From: Liopterus haemorrhoidalis
Taxonomy: Eukaryota > Arthropoda > Insecta > Coleoptera > Dytiscidae
Length of the DNA stretch: 64,000 nucleotides
Reading direction: 5' to 3'
Assembly: GCA_963971575.1 (NCBI GenBank)
Contig: OZ020611.1
Coordinates: 246,412,654-246,476,653, forward strand
Shown here: piece after piece, positions 42,703 through 54,018 of the stretch
How positions within the stretch are numbered: position 1 is the stretch's first letter
Layout: each line of letters starts with the position of its first letter
Program-made: the position numbers and the translations under genes
Notes under the pieces: model-generated
What the model was told of the DNA's origin: nothing
Seen by the model: the letters and a program-made list of their open reading frames with translations, nothing else
The model's database searches: none

Positions 42703-44012
42703 TAAAGGGCGTATCACACTATGGTCTATTTCTAAGTAGAAAAAAGTAGATAGCGCTGCGAACCGAGTACGATTTACACTGATCAAATACAGTATAGCGG
42801 GAAATTTAAAATAAGTTACAACTAGGACATGGGCGTAGCAACTGGGTTAGCAAGTGATTTTTTTTAATTTAAAAAAGTTTAATAAGATATTGAAATAAAC
42901 AAGGCAGATAATACACTTACGTTATTTATACGACATAAATTCAGTTTAATGGGAAATTTGAAAAAGCTAAAAAAAATATTAATTTAAAAAATTATGTGCT
43001 CTATATAAAAAAGAGAGATTTGGCTAAAAGAGTTTAAACAAAGATATAAACCAAAAAATATATTTTCAGAGCTAAAGTTTCTTATTTAAATAATTATTGT
43101 AAATAAAAATTAAAAATATATGTATATATGAAGGTCTAAAAATTATATCAATAACTTTTTCTTTGGGCACAATCAGCTGGGCTGTCTTTTGGCCTCACAT
43201 TAGTCCTCTTTCTTGATCTTTTAATTGTCAACTGTCAAAAAATATTTATATGTCAGCTAACCTAAAAAATATATAATTGCGTAAAAACAAATTACATGGA
43301 GAATTTTCTCCATAAAATCTACTCCAAGAATATAAATAAAAGTCTAAATATGTAAATAATAACAAAATATATGAGAAAAATTAAATAATATAAATAATAT
43401 ATATTTCAAATGTACGACACTGAACATTTGTCAACTTGGACTAACAACAATATTTTTACTGTGTAATAGGGATGACGATCTAAACCAATCCGAAGCAAGG
43501 ACAAACAGCTCCTATCTTCTTACACACATTTTTCTACTTTGAAATAGACCATAGAGCGCTATCCAACATTTACTTCTGTGTCCTCACCTCCCAAATCCAA
43601 AATGCGGGACAAAATGTTAAAATGCGAGACTTTTGCGGGACGCATCTTAATGCGGGACAAAATGTCAAAATGCGGGACGAATGGTCACCCTATATATTTT
43701 TTAAATATTATATTCGAAAATAACAATTATACAACAAACTAACCTCAACGTAAAAAAAAGACAAAGACGCAAAACAGCTAAGAGCGAGAGGGCACCAGTT
43801 GGCGTACGCGCCTTTTGACAAACCTGGATAGGAAGACAGAGGAATTGAATCATGTTCCATTTGACTGGTCTTTAAAACCTAGGTTTATTTCATACTATCA
43901 CACACAAATGACTTCGATTCGAATGAAAAAACTTCAATTTTTCTAGTCTAGACGTTAATATTAACTTTTTAAGACGTTAATTAACCTTAACTCTAGTGTG
44001 ATAAGGCCTTTA
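42703..44012. mobile_element. Inverted-end element, possibly nested
   Basis: TAAAGGGCGTATCACACTA at the left is inverted at the right as TAGTGTGATAAGGCCTTTA, 17 of 19 matching. Just inside, ATGGTCTATTTCTAAGTAGA (42721) is inverted at 43528-43552, marking a possible second element. CGGGACAAAATGTCAAAATG-type repeats ending GGTCACCCTATA occur at 43600-43697, another MITE end. No coding sequence is recognised. Confidence 0.5.
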
Positions 44013-44101
44013 TAGTATAGGTCAAGGGTGGCGATTTTTTTTTGCAGACAGGGCAAAATTGATTGTTAAATTTTGTAGCTTCAAATATTTAATGAGGCAA
44101 T

Positions 44102-44172
44102 CAGATCAATTCTGTAAAAAGTTACTCTAGTAGTTACCGTGTAGTAACGTTACTATAGATACAACTAGTATT
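44102..44172. mobile_element. MITE family D, partial copy 3
   Basis: CAGATCAATTCTGTAAAAAG and GTGTAGTAACGTTACTA match the family D terminus; the rest is missing. Confidence 0.65.
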
Positions 44173-44220
44173 TAATACGTAAAAAGGCCAATAGACCGAA
44201 TTATCAGATCCAAATAAAAC

Positions 44221-45152
44221 AATAGGGGATAGGTATGATTTTTTTTTTATTTTTTATTTTATTCCTCTTGTTAAATATAAACATAAAAAACAGTTTTTTT
44301 TTTTTTGTAATTTGAAGGCTTAAAAAAAATCATAAATGTATGTAGCGCGCGAAAACGACGTGTGACGTCATACCCCTTCTAACTGACGTATGACACTACT
44401 AGCTTACCGGCGTACATAATCTGTTCTGAACTTATTTGTTTGTATAACTTTCATAGGTTATGTAAAGTTAGAGTGATTTTAGTTAAAATAAAGTTTAATT
44501 CTATAAAAACAATTTATACATGTTTACCGAATTAAATTTTATATTAAAATAGATAACTTATATTGCAGTATTTCAATTATGCCTGTAACGTTTTGTAACT
44601 TCATGTAAACAATGTAGTAAAATTCTGACATCTAAATTACATAAATATTTACATTTTACAGAGTTGCAGCGTTTGTTTACATAAAGTTATAGAATATAAA
44701 ATAAAAATTACTTTGACACCACGCATTTCCTCAGCACTGTAGCATTCATTATTTTTCATATATTCCATGAGCATAAATGCATCAATGTTGGGTAAATTAT
44801 CACTCTGAGCCCTAACAAAATCTTTATCTGCCATATTAATAATAAATGCGTGAAAAATTGCTTAAAAACAAATACAAAACTCTCGAACAATACAATACAC
44901 ACACGTGTAAAGATTATGTTGTAGCTGTATCTGTGATGTGAAACCCCTATCGTTTGACGTCATACTCAGTCGTTTTACTCGGCAACCTTCGCTCCGTGGT
45001 CGGCTTATTTCAAATTTACAATATTTTAATTCAAAAATTTGGCTATAATATTAATTAAAATGTAATTTTTGTTTTGTTAGGTGACATAACTAACATTAAC
45101 ATATCAAAATAATGTAGTTTTAAGGAAATACAAATTTTATGCGTATCCCCTA
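44221..45152 (-). mobile_element. Element F, with a first-exon-like coding segment
   Basis: AATAGGGGATAGG at the left is inverted as GTATCCCCTATT at the right. The left 170 bp, including TAATTTGAAGGCTTAAAAAA and ATGTAGCGCGCGAAAA, recurs at 60111-60615. Element F carries a short minus-strand exon (44712-44834). Superfamily unknown. Confidence 0.6.
44712..44834 (-). pseudogene. Exon-like segment resembling the N-terminus of a multi-copy SWIM-type protein
   Basis: From ATG at 44834 the frame reads MADKDFVRAQSDNLPNIDAF then MLMEYMKNNECYSAEEMRGV and K, where AAA|GTAATT provides a good splice donor at 44711. From memory, N-termini of this form begin arthropod multi-copy proteins with a SWIM zinc finger. 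Downstream exons are not found in the window. The intact frame and donor fit a captured or deleted element gene. Alternative: a true host exon whose other exons lie outside the window. Confidence 0.4.
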
Positions 45153-45159
45153 TTTAAAA

Positions 45160-46005
45160 AAAAAAAAAGAAACCCTTGATTAATTAACAGTATTAAAGTA
45201 TGAGCAGATTTCATTTAATACCCTACATTATATATGCATAAAAAATAAATTAAATAAAATACTACACTTTTAAGGCGAACATATCAAAAAAAATCTTTTT
45301 TATCATCTTGTACTAGACAAAAAGTAAATCTGTTTGGTCCTAGGCCGATTCGCCTAGATAGATACCGTAGATGCAAACGCCATCTACAGTATGTGATGTT
45401 AGTTCAATAACAAGCGAATGTTTAAAATTATGTAGCTAATTAAAATAAATAACATTAATTTTTATAATTAAAATTACTTTTGGTCGACCAAAAAATATAA
45501 TGTGCACCTTTGCCAAAAAGTTCTTTTTCGTCCTCGTCTGTTTGAAGGCCTCGGCTCTGCCTTAACCATCAAATTCAGATACGTACGAAAAAGATATTTT
45601 TTTTTGGCCATGGTACACAAATAACTGTTTCGGTATGCAACATATTTTAAAGATTTTAAATTGTATTCAAAAATATCTTACCTTGCAATGTAAACATCAT
45701 TTATTATATATAATTATTAACTTTTTTTATTATTTGATTCAGTAAGAAACTAAATTTAGATATACCGCAATTTTATTGATCTTTTAAAAAGAGACATTTT
45801 TATTTGATTTAAGGAGTTTAACAATAGCTTCTATTGTTAAACTGTTTTCAGTTTAACAATGATATTATTGTGAACGCAAAGTATAATAAAATTATTGTCT
45901 TGTAATAATTGTTGATATACAGAAAAATATCTCATTAATAAACGATTTTGATCAAACAATATGTCACATTTCCGTACAGTGTAGTATATTTGCATTTATT
46001 CCAGA
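45160..46005. other. AT-rich unique stretch
   Basis: No gene or complete repeat can be supported; GTAGATGCAAACGCCATCTAC at 45367 is a small inverted repeat. Confidence 0.3.
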
Positions 46006-46009
46006 TGTG

Positions 46010-46495
46010 TGAATTGTCCCGTAACAGAATAAGAGCGGTTATTCGCGATGAGAGCGCGCATGGCGCCTTGTTTATTTAACGGGGATGATTGGGGCGGTGA
46101 GGCGGCAGGGGCGGCTGTGCGGCGGTTGCAGTCGCACTCTCACGCATTCATACATCGATAAAAACTTAATGAAACCTGTTGCTGCATTAGCGGCGGTGGG
46201 GGGTGGGTGCCCGCGGGACGTCCCGGCGCCGACGACCTTGCCGCCCCCCCCCCACACACCGCCCCCCCACCGCCTCTCTGACATCACTTCCTGCCGCTGA
46301 TGTCATGTGTGTGTGTGTACACATGTGTTTTGATATTAATCAAGCGGCTGCCGGCAATGGACCGCTCCGACTGCTAAAAATTCTGAATGAATTGTTTTTT
46401 AAGCGCTTGCGAATTTATCATCGCAAACCAAACACATTCTCTCTGCCCCTCTCGCCCTTCTCTCTCACCCCCTTTCTCCCATGACACTCTAACAA
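46010..46495. other. GC-rich island
   Basis: CGG-rich DNA (46085-46270) with C runs at 46242-46252 and 46262-46268, then GTGTGTGTGTACACATGTG at 46308-46326. Three overlapping frames with Pro/Arg bias are compositional. AATGAAACCTGTTGCTGCAT at 46168 loosely recalls the motif shared by 17999 and 21621. Confidence 0.35.
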
Positions 46496-46629
46496 TCAAC
46501 AGTTTTAAAATTTACTGTTATAAATTTAGTGGACTTTTGTTCAGTTATATCAAGGGACGAATCTATTTCGAGGACTTTTACCCTTTATGACCAAAATTAT
46601 ACCTACTTACAAATATATACGATATATAT

Positions 46630-47140
46630 AACGACACAAAATTCCTAGTATACAAAACGATTTACCTACCCACATTAACATATGGTTGCGAGTCATGGTT
46701 ACTTTCCGATCGGCTCAAGAGCAAAGTTCAAGCTGCAGAGATGAAATTTTTAAGAAGAGTTAAGGGTGTCACTAAACTTGACAGAATAAGAAGTGAAACA
46801 ATACGAGAAGAGCTACAGATAGAAGCAGTGGAAAAAACAAAAGACAGACAGAAATTAAGATGGTATGGACACTTCACAAGAATGAAGCAAGAAAGACCGA
46901 CAAAAAATATATGGCTAGCCAGAACTTCAGGAAGCAGACCAAGAGGAAGACCTCAGAAAACATGGAACCAAACAGTGTCACAAATCCTAGATAAAAAAGG
47001 ACTGACATGGAAAGAAGCAGAAAATAAGGCTCACAATAAGACAGAGTGGCGCAACTTCATAAAAGAATTAGACTGAGAAGAACAACCTCTACACCGAATG
47101 GTAGAAGAGGTTTCTGACTATATATATATATATATATATA
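46630..47140 (+). pseudogene. 3' end of an RTE-type non-LTR retrotransposon
   Basis: An uninterrupted frame from about 46633 to 47074 reads KFLVYKTIYLPTLTYGCESW, then AAEMKFLRRVKGVTKLDRIR, KLRWYGHFTRMKQERPTKN and RPRGRPQKTWNQ. This is the post-RT C-terminal domain common to RTE and related elements (RWxGH and GRP.K.W motifs). The 3' UTR GAAGAACAACCTCTACACCG ends in a TA microsatellite (47118-47141). 5' truncated but the remaining frame is undamaged, so a young copy. Confidence 0.88.
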
Positions 47141-47977
47141 TACAAATATATACAGGGTGTTCAATCTAAGTGAGCCACCATTGCTATTTCGAGAACTATA
47201 AGAGCTGCGAGTTTGGTTAAATTAGCAAAGAAATACCATTTTGCAAGTCTATTACAAAAACTATTAACAAATTTTTTTATGATCAGTGGTTCTCCAAATA
47301 TGGGATTCAACTTTCTTATTTTAAATGAGAACATATTTTTTTAATATTTTTGTTCGGAAGGGAGATTATTCTGAATTCGACGAATACAGTTTAGTAGCCT
47401 TACATCACAAAAATTTTGATAAAAATGCATATTAAATTGACATTAATTTATATCAAATCGCACAGGAATCAGCATGCTATGAAGGAAACAAATGAATTTC
47501 AAAATGTATTGAACGAAATTCTTCACAAATTAAACAAAATTTTTCACCAATTTAACAAAATTCTTCACAAAATAATCGAATTGACATTTAATAATTAATC
47601 AGACAAACAAAAATATTATTTGTTCATTTGTTTTATTCATAGCACGCAGATTCCTGAACGATTTGATTTAAATTAATGTCAATTTAATATGCATTTTTTC
47701 TCAAAATTTCTGATGTAAAGGTACTAAACTGTGCATTCGTTGAATTCAGAATAAAATTCCATTCAACCAAAAATATTTAAAAAAATATGTTGACATTTAA
47801 AATAAGAAAGTTGGGTTCCATATATGGAGAACCACTGATAATAAAAAAAATGTGTTAATAGTTTTGTAATAGACTTGCAAAATGGTATTTCTTTGCTAAT
47901 TTAACCAACCTCGCAGCTCTTATAGATCTCGAGATAATGGTGGCACACTTAAATTGAACATACTGTATATATTTGTA
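47141..47977. mobile_element. Long fold-back element
   Basis: TACAAATATATACAGGGTGT at the left is the inverse of the right end (CATACTGTATATATTTGTA), and the inverted similarity continues for about 350 bp each way: GCAAAGAAATACCATTTTGC against GCAAAATGGTATTTCTTTGC. Arms about 47141-47500 and 47610-47977. The ACAGGGTGTTCAA start is common in Tc1/mariner-type elements. No protein is encoded. Confidence 0.8.
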
Positions 47978-48194
47978 AGATACATGTTTAAGCCAAACAG
48001 AGGCTTGATAAGCGTTATAGAGACTCTGCACCAGGCAAATCAATTCATCCTATTATTAAAAGATGAAAGTTATATGACGATTTCAAGAATTTTAAGAAAT
48101 TTGAATTTTTTTAAATTTGATATGAATTTCTATGATTTTAAATGTAACAAATTACCATGGTTATAAATGGTTGTAATAAGGCGATACATAATTA

Positions 48195-48823
48195 TTTTTA
48201 CCGACCGTCAACATATATAAGGGAGGTATAGTGATCATACCGATTTTGACATTTCGAGATTTCGATGGATCTCCACGAATTGAGGTTCCTACATAACGTT
48301 TTGACTATTTTTAGCATGATGTCTGTCTGTCCGTCTGTCCGTCTGTCCGTCTGTGTACACGTGCAGAGCAAATTCGGCTGAAAGGATTTTTATGAATCTT
48401 CATATTTAAGCTTCTGCCATGAATGGCACGAGTTGATCAACTTTTGGTAAAAATCGGTCGACTAAAAATGGGAGATTACTCGTGTGGATTTTAAGATTTT
48501 TGTCAATATTTCACAACAGAAAAATATTTCAAAAAAATTTATTGAACAAAAGTTGCTATAAAAGTAATAATTAATAACTTTTATTTGAGGCGTTTTTTGA
48601 TAAAACGAATAATTTTGAATAATTTTGGTAAAATGTTTCAATTTTTTCAAAAATTAAAAGTGTCAATTTTTTCATACATATATGTAACGTTTCCATGGTC
48701 ATGATAAATAATATCTCTGTTAGAAAATATTTGGCCAAGTTATTTCTACTCTGCTGCTAGAATGTATTTTATACAAGTACTTTATGATGACGGTCGGTCC
48801 TGTGGTGGCCACAGCTGATTTTT
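48195..48823 (+). mobile_element. Family B element, compact full-length copy
   Basis: The best reference copy at about 629 bp: TTTTTACCGACCGTCAACAT, TATAAGGGAGG, the CGATGGATCTCCACGAATTG block, a short GTCY array 48320-48351, TGTACACGTGCAGAGCAAAT, the AAAAATGGGAGATTACTCGT block, GTAACGTTTCCATGGTCATG, and the 3' repeat GACGGTCGGTCC, hairpin CTGTGGTGGCCACAG and CTGATTTTT. Confidence 0.92.
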
Positions 48824-49420
48824 AAATTAATAGACGCAATAAATCCAAAGAAATAGTTGTATCTACGACTGTTATATAAACTCCACTATATTTAACTATT
48901 TAAGTAAACGTAAAATAGGTCTTTATGGGAAGAGTAAAAAAATATAAAAAGTGCCGTAACGTATTATTATTTCACTCTTGCCATAAGCACAATGCAAATG
49001 CCAGCGATATATTTTTGGGGTTCTAAATGTGTCTTCCGTAGGAAGAGGCGTCCACCCGAAGATTTTATATTCACGTGGATAAGCGGATATGACGATTTAA
49101 ATGATAATTTATCCGCATCCGCAGAAAACTGGCGGATATCCGCGGATTTGCAGGGCTCTAGCTATAATTTATTGCATATTTTACAGGCAGGCAATGCCCA
49201 ATTCTTACATAAATTTATAAATAAATACTTAAACCTAAACATATAAATTAAAATTGTAATTATAATATAAAATAAAGGCACATAAGTACAATGGCTAATA
49301 AAACAATAAATAAGACAAAGTGGTACATATTCATATAAAATACCTTTCCATAAATTAAAATTGTTCACAAATAAATTTTGGTTTACAAAAATGTCTACTT
49401 CTTACTTTTGATTCGTTTAA
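48824..49420. other. AT-rich unique stretch with an hAT-like end
   Basis: The segment 49060-49165 has repeated GCGGATAT/ATCCGC units ending TTTGCAGGGCTCTA, a terminus seen in hAT-type MITEs. Nothing else is recognised. Confidence 0.35.
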
Positions 49421-49860
49421 TCATACCACTTGTGCTAGAATTTGGGAGAGAGAATACATCCAAATTGTTGTAAGTGTTATTAAAGCTTGCAGACAGTCTG
49501 TTAATAAATGACGCACTTTGTCGTACTGAGTAAATATATTGTCGTGCAACATTTGTCGTTTGAAATACATGTATTGTCGTGCCGCTCCTTGTACTGGATA
49601 TATTGGTGGTCGAGTGTGTTTTGCGGCATTAGCATAATGGCCGGAACGGAACACACGACCCAGAGAAGAGGGGTCATTTCTTTTCACTGCCCCACTAATA
49701 TATTGCGAAATTTTAAACGGCTGTTGAATTATTCGTGGTCACAATGCGACAGTCTTTTCACATTTTTTGCGGGATTTGTAAGTTGAGATATTTCACCCCA
49801 GCCCCAGGTCCAGAGATCCGTTTAATAACTGCCCTCGTATATGACGAATTGACTCCATTT
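49421..49860 (-). pseudogene. Unrecognised decayed coding sequence
   Basis: On the minus strand one frame stays protein-like for about 145 codons with two internal stops (near 49782 and 49733). It includes MESIRHIRGQLLNGSLDLGL, PSSLGRVFRSGHYANAAKHT, RQYMYFKRQMLHDNIFTQYD and KVRHLLTDCLQALITLTTIW. Composition is balanced and not repeat-driven. I do not recognise the family. It could be a processed pseudogene or a fragment of an element gene. Confidence 0.4.
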
Positions 49861-50290
49861 CTGTTGTTGTCTTTTTTAGGTAATCTATTCAAAACATTTT
49901 AGTTGGTCCCTCTCACACATATCTTTAGTAAAAAAACCGAAAAATCGGTACTTTTATGTTAATAAGATTATAAAAGCCATATCGGTGCAAAAAATTATGA
50001 TATTTAAATGCAATATTTTACCTCAAACGCTCTGTATTAGGTTGGTAGTGACATTCTTTTTTATTCTTTGACAGTTGCATCTTTTATGTTCTATGTAAAA
50101 AAATTATGTGAAGTGTGAATTTTCGTACAGGGTTTTGTAGGTACCTTTTCTAAATGACAAGAATTTGTGGCTACATATTTAAAATCATAAAATTCTACAA
50201 TTCTCCAATCAACTTACAAATGTATGATATATACATTCCGTTAATTAGCAGTCGAGTTAACCAGATAAAAAAATTTCGAAAAAATAATCA
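49861..50290. other. AT-rich unique stretch
   Basis: GTGAAGTGTGAATTTTCGTA with AGGGTTTTGTAGGTA at 50108-50142 is a scrap of a family A 3' terminus. Nothing else is seen. Confidence 0.35.
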
Positions 50291-51403
50291 TTTTTACTTG
50301 GCAAGTATTGTAATCGCGAAAATTTTCGATGTCGAGATTTTGACTGATGACCACGTTTCAAGGTCCAGGGAATCCAAACCAGTGGCGAAGGGAAACCTCC
50401 GCTAGACTTGCCCTCCCATAAAAAAAAATATTTAAAAAAAAATGTAAATTTAAAAAAAAAAAATTAAATATTTAGATAAATCTTCAAAAATACATCAAAT
50501 TATGTTCTATACAAATTTTTGTCCAAGGCTTGCTTTACTAGTTAGGAATTAATTATCATGACCATGGAAACGTTACATATAAGTATGAAAAAATTTTCGA
50601 AATTTTTCGTTTTATCAAAAAACGTCTTAAATAAAAGTTATTAGTTATTGCATTTATAGTAACTTTTGTTCAATAAATTTTTTCGAAATATTTTTCTGTT
50701 GCTAAATTTTCGCAAAAATCTTAAAATCGACACGAGTAAACTCCCATTTCTAGTCAACCGATTTTCATAAAAAACAATAGGGTTCTTCCAATTTAATAGG
50801 AGAATTTTTAGTACCAGAACGAACTCTTTAAGTTAAACCGTTTTTGAGTTATCGTGTATACACACAGACACACAGACACACAGACACACAGACACACACA
50901 CATACGGACGGCACTTCGAAAATAGGTTTTTTGGATTCCCTGGACCATGAAACGTGGTCATCCGTCAAAATCTCGACATCGAAAATTTTCGCGATTACAA
51001 TACTTGCCCCTTATATATTAAAGTCGGGCAAGTAAAAACCTATTTTCGAAGTGCCGTCCGTATGTGTGTGTGTATACACGATAATTCAAGAACGGTTTAA
51101 CTTAGAGAGTTCGTTCTGGTACTTAAAAAATCTCCTATTAATTGGAAAGAACTCTATTGTTTTTTATGAAAATCCGAAACCGGAAACGGAAGTTATTAAA
51201 CTTTAAAATATTAAAAAATTCGTAACTAGTAAACCAAGCCTTGGACAAAAATTTGTATAGAACCTAATTTGATATATTTTTGAAGATTTACCTAAAACTT
51301 TTTGAATTTAAAAAAAAAAAAAAATTAAAAATATTTTTTTTTTAATTATTATTTTTTTATGGGAGGGCAAGTCCAGCAGAGGTCTCTCTTTGCCACTGGT
51401 TTT
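50291..51403 (+). mobile_element. Family C element split by a reverse chimeric C element
   Basis: The forward copy has 50291-50376 (TTTTTACTTGGCAAGTATTG to CCAGGGAATCCAA) and 51038-51403 (CCTATTTTCGAAGTGCCGTC to GCCACTGGTTTT). The two halves join in phase when 50377-51037 is removed. Confidence 0.85.
50377..51037 (-). mobile_element. Chimeric family C element carrying a piece of family B, copy 2
   Basis: 3' end AACCAGTGGCGAAGGGAAAC at 50377, C body to GTCCAAGGCTTGC, then a family B segment (50549-50764), then C again from TTTTCATAAAAAACAATAGG to the 5' end GGGCAAGTAAAA at about 51037. Junctions match those in 35939-36608. Confidence 0.85.
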
Positions 51404-51557
51404 CCTACTTATATGTAACATTTCCATGGTCATGATAAATAATATCTCTGTTAGAAAATATTAGGCCAAGTTATTTCTACTCTCCTGCTAGAATGTATTT
51501 TATACAAATACATTATGATGGCGGTCGGTCCTGTGGTGGCCACAGCTGATTTTTTTT
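51404..51557 (+). mobile_element. Family B 3' terminal fragment
   Basis: From ACTTATATGTAACATTTCCA to GGCGGTCGGTCC, hairpin CTGTGGTGGCCACAG and CTGATTTTTTTT. Confidence 0.85.
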
Positions 51558-51564
51558 CTTTTAA

Positions 51565-52085
51565 TGAACAAGCGTTATTTTCCCTTCATAAGAGGGCCCC
51601 GCTTTACCCAATTCCTACGTGGCCGCTGCAGTGGACCAGCAATAAATCGCGTATTTAGCGCGATACATGAAATCAGCGAGAATGGAGAGTGTGAGAAATC
51701 TGGTCACGTGTCCTGTAGCAGAGCGGGGCTTTTTTATATCGATGAAATATGATATTCATGTGTCTTGCTGAAATGTCCCGGCACACATACTGGCTGGGAG
51801 GGGGGGGGGGTGCTCGGTGCGGTATCAACATATAATGACAGCCAGTAAGTAAGTGGGTAACGGCCATCTGCAGAGGCGTCCCGTCCTTATAAAGTGAGGC
51901 GTCGTGACGCGCCTGCTAACACATGCTAAATACCTGCTACCTGTCTGCAGTCATCGACCCCCCCCCCCATCACCACCACCTCTACCCCACATATACTGCA
52001 CTACGTCAACTGCGACAACACTTTTAAAAGCCCTTTAAAAAAATAAGAATTTGATTTAAGTTTTTTAAAGTTTCGTCATGGGTTT
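51565..52085. other. GC-rich island
   Basis: Contains AATAAATCGCGTATTTAGCG, CGGGGCTTTTTTATATCGAT, a G run at about 51799-51809 and a C run at 51958-51968. Short frames are not convincing. Candidate regulatory DNA. Confidence 0.35.
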
Positions 52086-52089
52086 TAGT

Positions 52090-52215
52090 GATTATTATTA
52101 GGGTTTCATTGGTAATAATCATATCTATTTCTTGCAAAAAACCCTAATAACGTCACTCATGTGTGTCTGTACGGTAGAAATTGGGACCAAACAGCGTGAC
52201 CTAGAGAGTTTTGGT
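52090..52215 (-). mobile_element. Diverged family A 5' fragment
   Basis: CAAAAAACCCTAATAACGTC, a single TGTGTCTGT at the array position, ACGGTAGAAATTGGGACCAA and CTAGAGAGTTTTGG follow the A order but are heavily mutated. Orientation is uncertain. Confidence 0.4.
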
Positions 52216-52300
52216 TCTTAGACCAAAACTAAATGATCTTGAAGTACCAAGTCAAAACCTTGTTCTGAGCCAGGACCTTGATCTTGATGGACCAAGTCTA

Positions 52301-52970
52301 AAAATCAGCTGTGGCCACCACAGGACCGACCGCCATCGTAAAGTACTCGTATAAAATACATTCTAGCAGCAGAGTAGAAATAACTTGACCTAATATTTTC
52401 TAACAGAGATATTATTTATCATGACTATGGAAACGTTACATATAAATATGAAAAAATTGAGACTTCTTTCGAAAAATTTTACAGAAATTATTCCAAATTT
52501 TTCATTTTATCAAAAAACGTCTCAAATAAAAGTTATTAATTATTGCATTTATAGCAACTTTTGTTGAATAATTTTTTTCTAAATATTTTTCTGTTGTGAA
52601 ATATTCACAAAAATCTTAAAATCGACACGAGTAAACTCCCATTTTTAGTCAACCGATTTTTACCAAAAGTTGATCAACTCGTGCCATTGATGGCAGAAGC
52701 TTAAATATGAAGTTTCATAAAAATCCTTTCAGCCGAATTTGCTCTACACGTGTACACATACAGACGGACAGACGGACAGACAGACGGACAGACAGACAGA
52801 CGGACAGACAGACGGACAGACAGACGGACAGACAGACCGACAGACATGATGCTAAAAATAGTGAAAACGTTATGTAGGGAGCTCAATTCGTGGAGATCCA
52901 TCGAAATCTCGAAACGTCAAAATTGGTATGATCACAATACCTCCCTTATATATGTTGGCGGTCGGTAAAA
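52301..52970 (-). mobile_element. Family B element, full length
   Basis: 3' hairpin end at 52304-52338, GACA/GACG array 52759-52843, 5' terminus GTTGGCGGTCGGTAAAA at 52954-52970. Uninterrupted. Confidence 0.92.
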
Positions 52971-53425
52971 AGTATAGATATATATAAATATCTTACACAT
53001 TTTATATAATATACAGCGAAATGAACAGTATACATAGAAAATTGTAATAATAATTATTATAAATTATAATAAATATGAATATGTTCTCCTACAAGAGAAT
53101 GGCAGCCACAATGAATGAGTAATTCAGCGTGTGGCTGATATATAAATAATTATTAATAAACGAGTCTAGGATGCATATATAAGATATAAGATTTTTATGT
53201 TTATGTATGTGTGCAAACGTATTAACTCCTAGACCTTCCGCTTCAGTTTATATAAGAATAGTGCTACATGTATAATTTAATGTATTTACCCATTTTTTAA
53301 TTAGCAAATTTCGGTTAGAATTTGTCAAAATTAAGTTATATTCATGTCTGAATGCAGTAAAAGGATTATAAATTATGTGTATAGTACTGGTAGTAGTGCT
53401 TCATTTTATCTGTGTGAATAATTTT
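52971..53425. other. AT-rich unique stretch between two family B copies
   Basis: No gene seen. CAGCCACAATGAATGAGTAA followed by TTCAGCGTGTGGCTG (53102-53136) forms a loose inverted repeat. Confidence 0.3.
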
Positions 53426-53572
53426 ATTTTTACCGACCGCCAACATATATGAGGGAGGTATTGTGATCATACCAATTTTGACGTTTCGAGATTTCGATGG
53501 ATCTCCACGAATTGAGCTCCCTACATAACGTTTTGACTATTTTTAGCATGATGTTTGTAGGTCTGTCTGTCC

Positions 53573-53618
<46 letters not shown>

Positions 53619-54018
53619 CCGTCTGTCTGTGTACACGTGCAGAGCAAATTCGGCTGAAAGGATTTTTATGAAACTTCATATTTAAGCTTCTGCTATCAAT
53701 GGCACAAGTTGATCAACTTTTGGTAAAAATCGGTAGACTAAAAATGGGAGTTTACTCGTGTCGATTTTAAGATTTTTGCGAATATTTCACAACAGAAAAA
53801 TATTTAAAAAAAATTTATTTTACAAAAGTTGCTATAAATACAATAACTAATAACTTTTATTTGAGACGTTTTTTGATAAAACGAAAAATTTCGAAAAAAA
53901 ATTGAATTTTTTTTTGTATCGATTTATCTATTTATTCCTACTTACATGTAATGTTTCCATAGTTATGATAAATAATATCTCTGTTAAAAAATATTTGGCC
54001 AAGTTATTTTTACTGTGC
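53426..54018 (+). mobile_element. Family B element, 3' end truncated
   Basis: 5' terminus TTTTTACCGACCGCCAACAT at 53427, GTCT/GTCC array 53563-53628, body to TTTTTACTGTGCTGCTCGAA near 54018. The subterminal repeat and hairpin are missing. Confidence 0.85.

Noticed and set aside
46072..46590. Proline/arginine-rich frames as a real protein
   Set aside because: They follow from CGG/CCG-rich composition, with equal openness in several frames.
47416..47598. Short frame with repeated LNKIxHxxNKI pattern
   Set aside because: It is in the loop of a fold-back element and comes from a short AAATTCTTCACAAA-type repeat.
52701..52968. Recurrent protein-like frame MDLHELSSLHNV... and its reverse in family B
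   Set aside because: The frame appears in many B copies only because the DNA is conserved. It opens at a variable place and runs into the microsatellite, and it lacks codon-position bias between copies.
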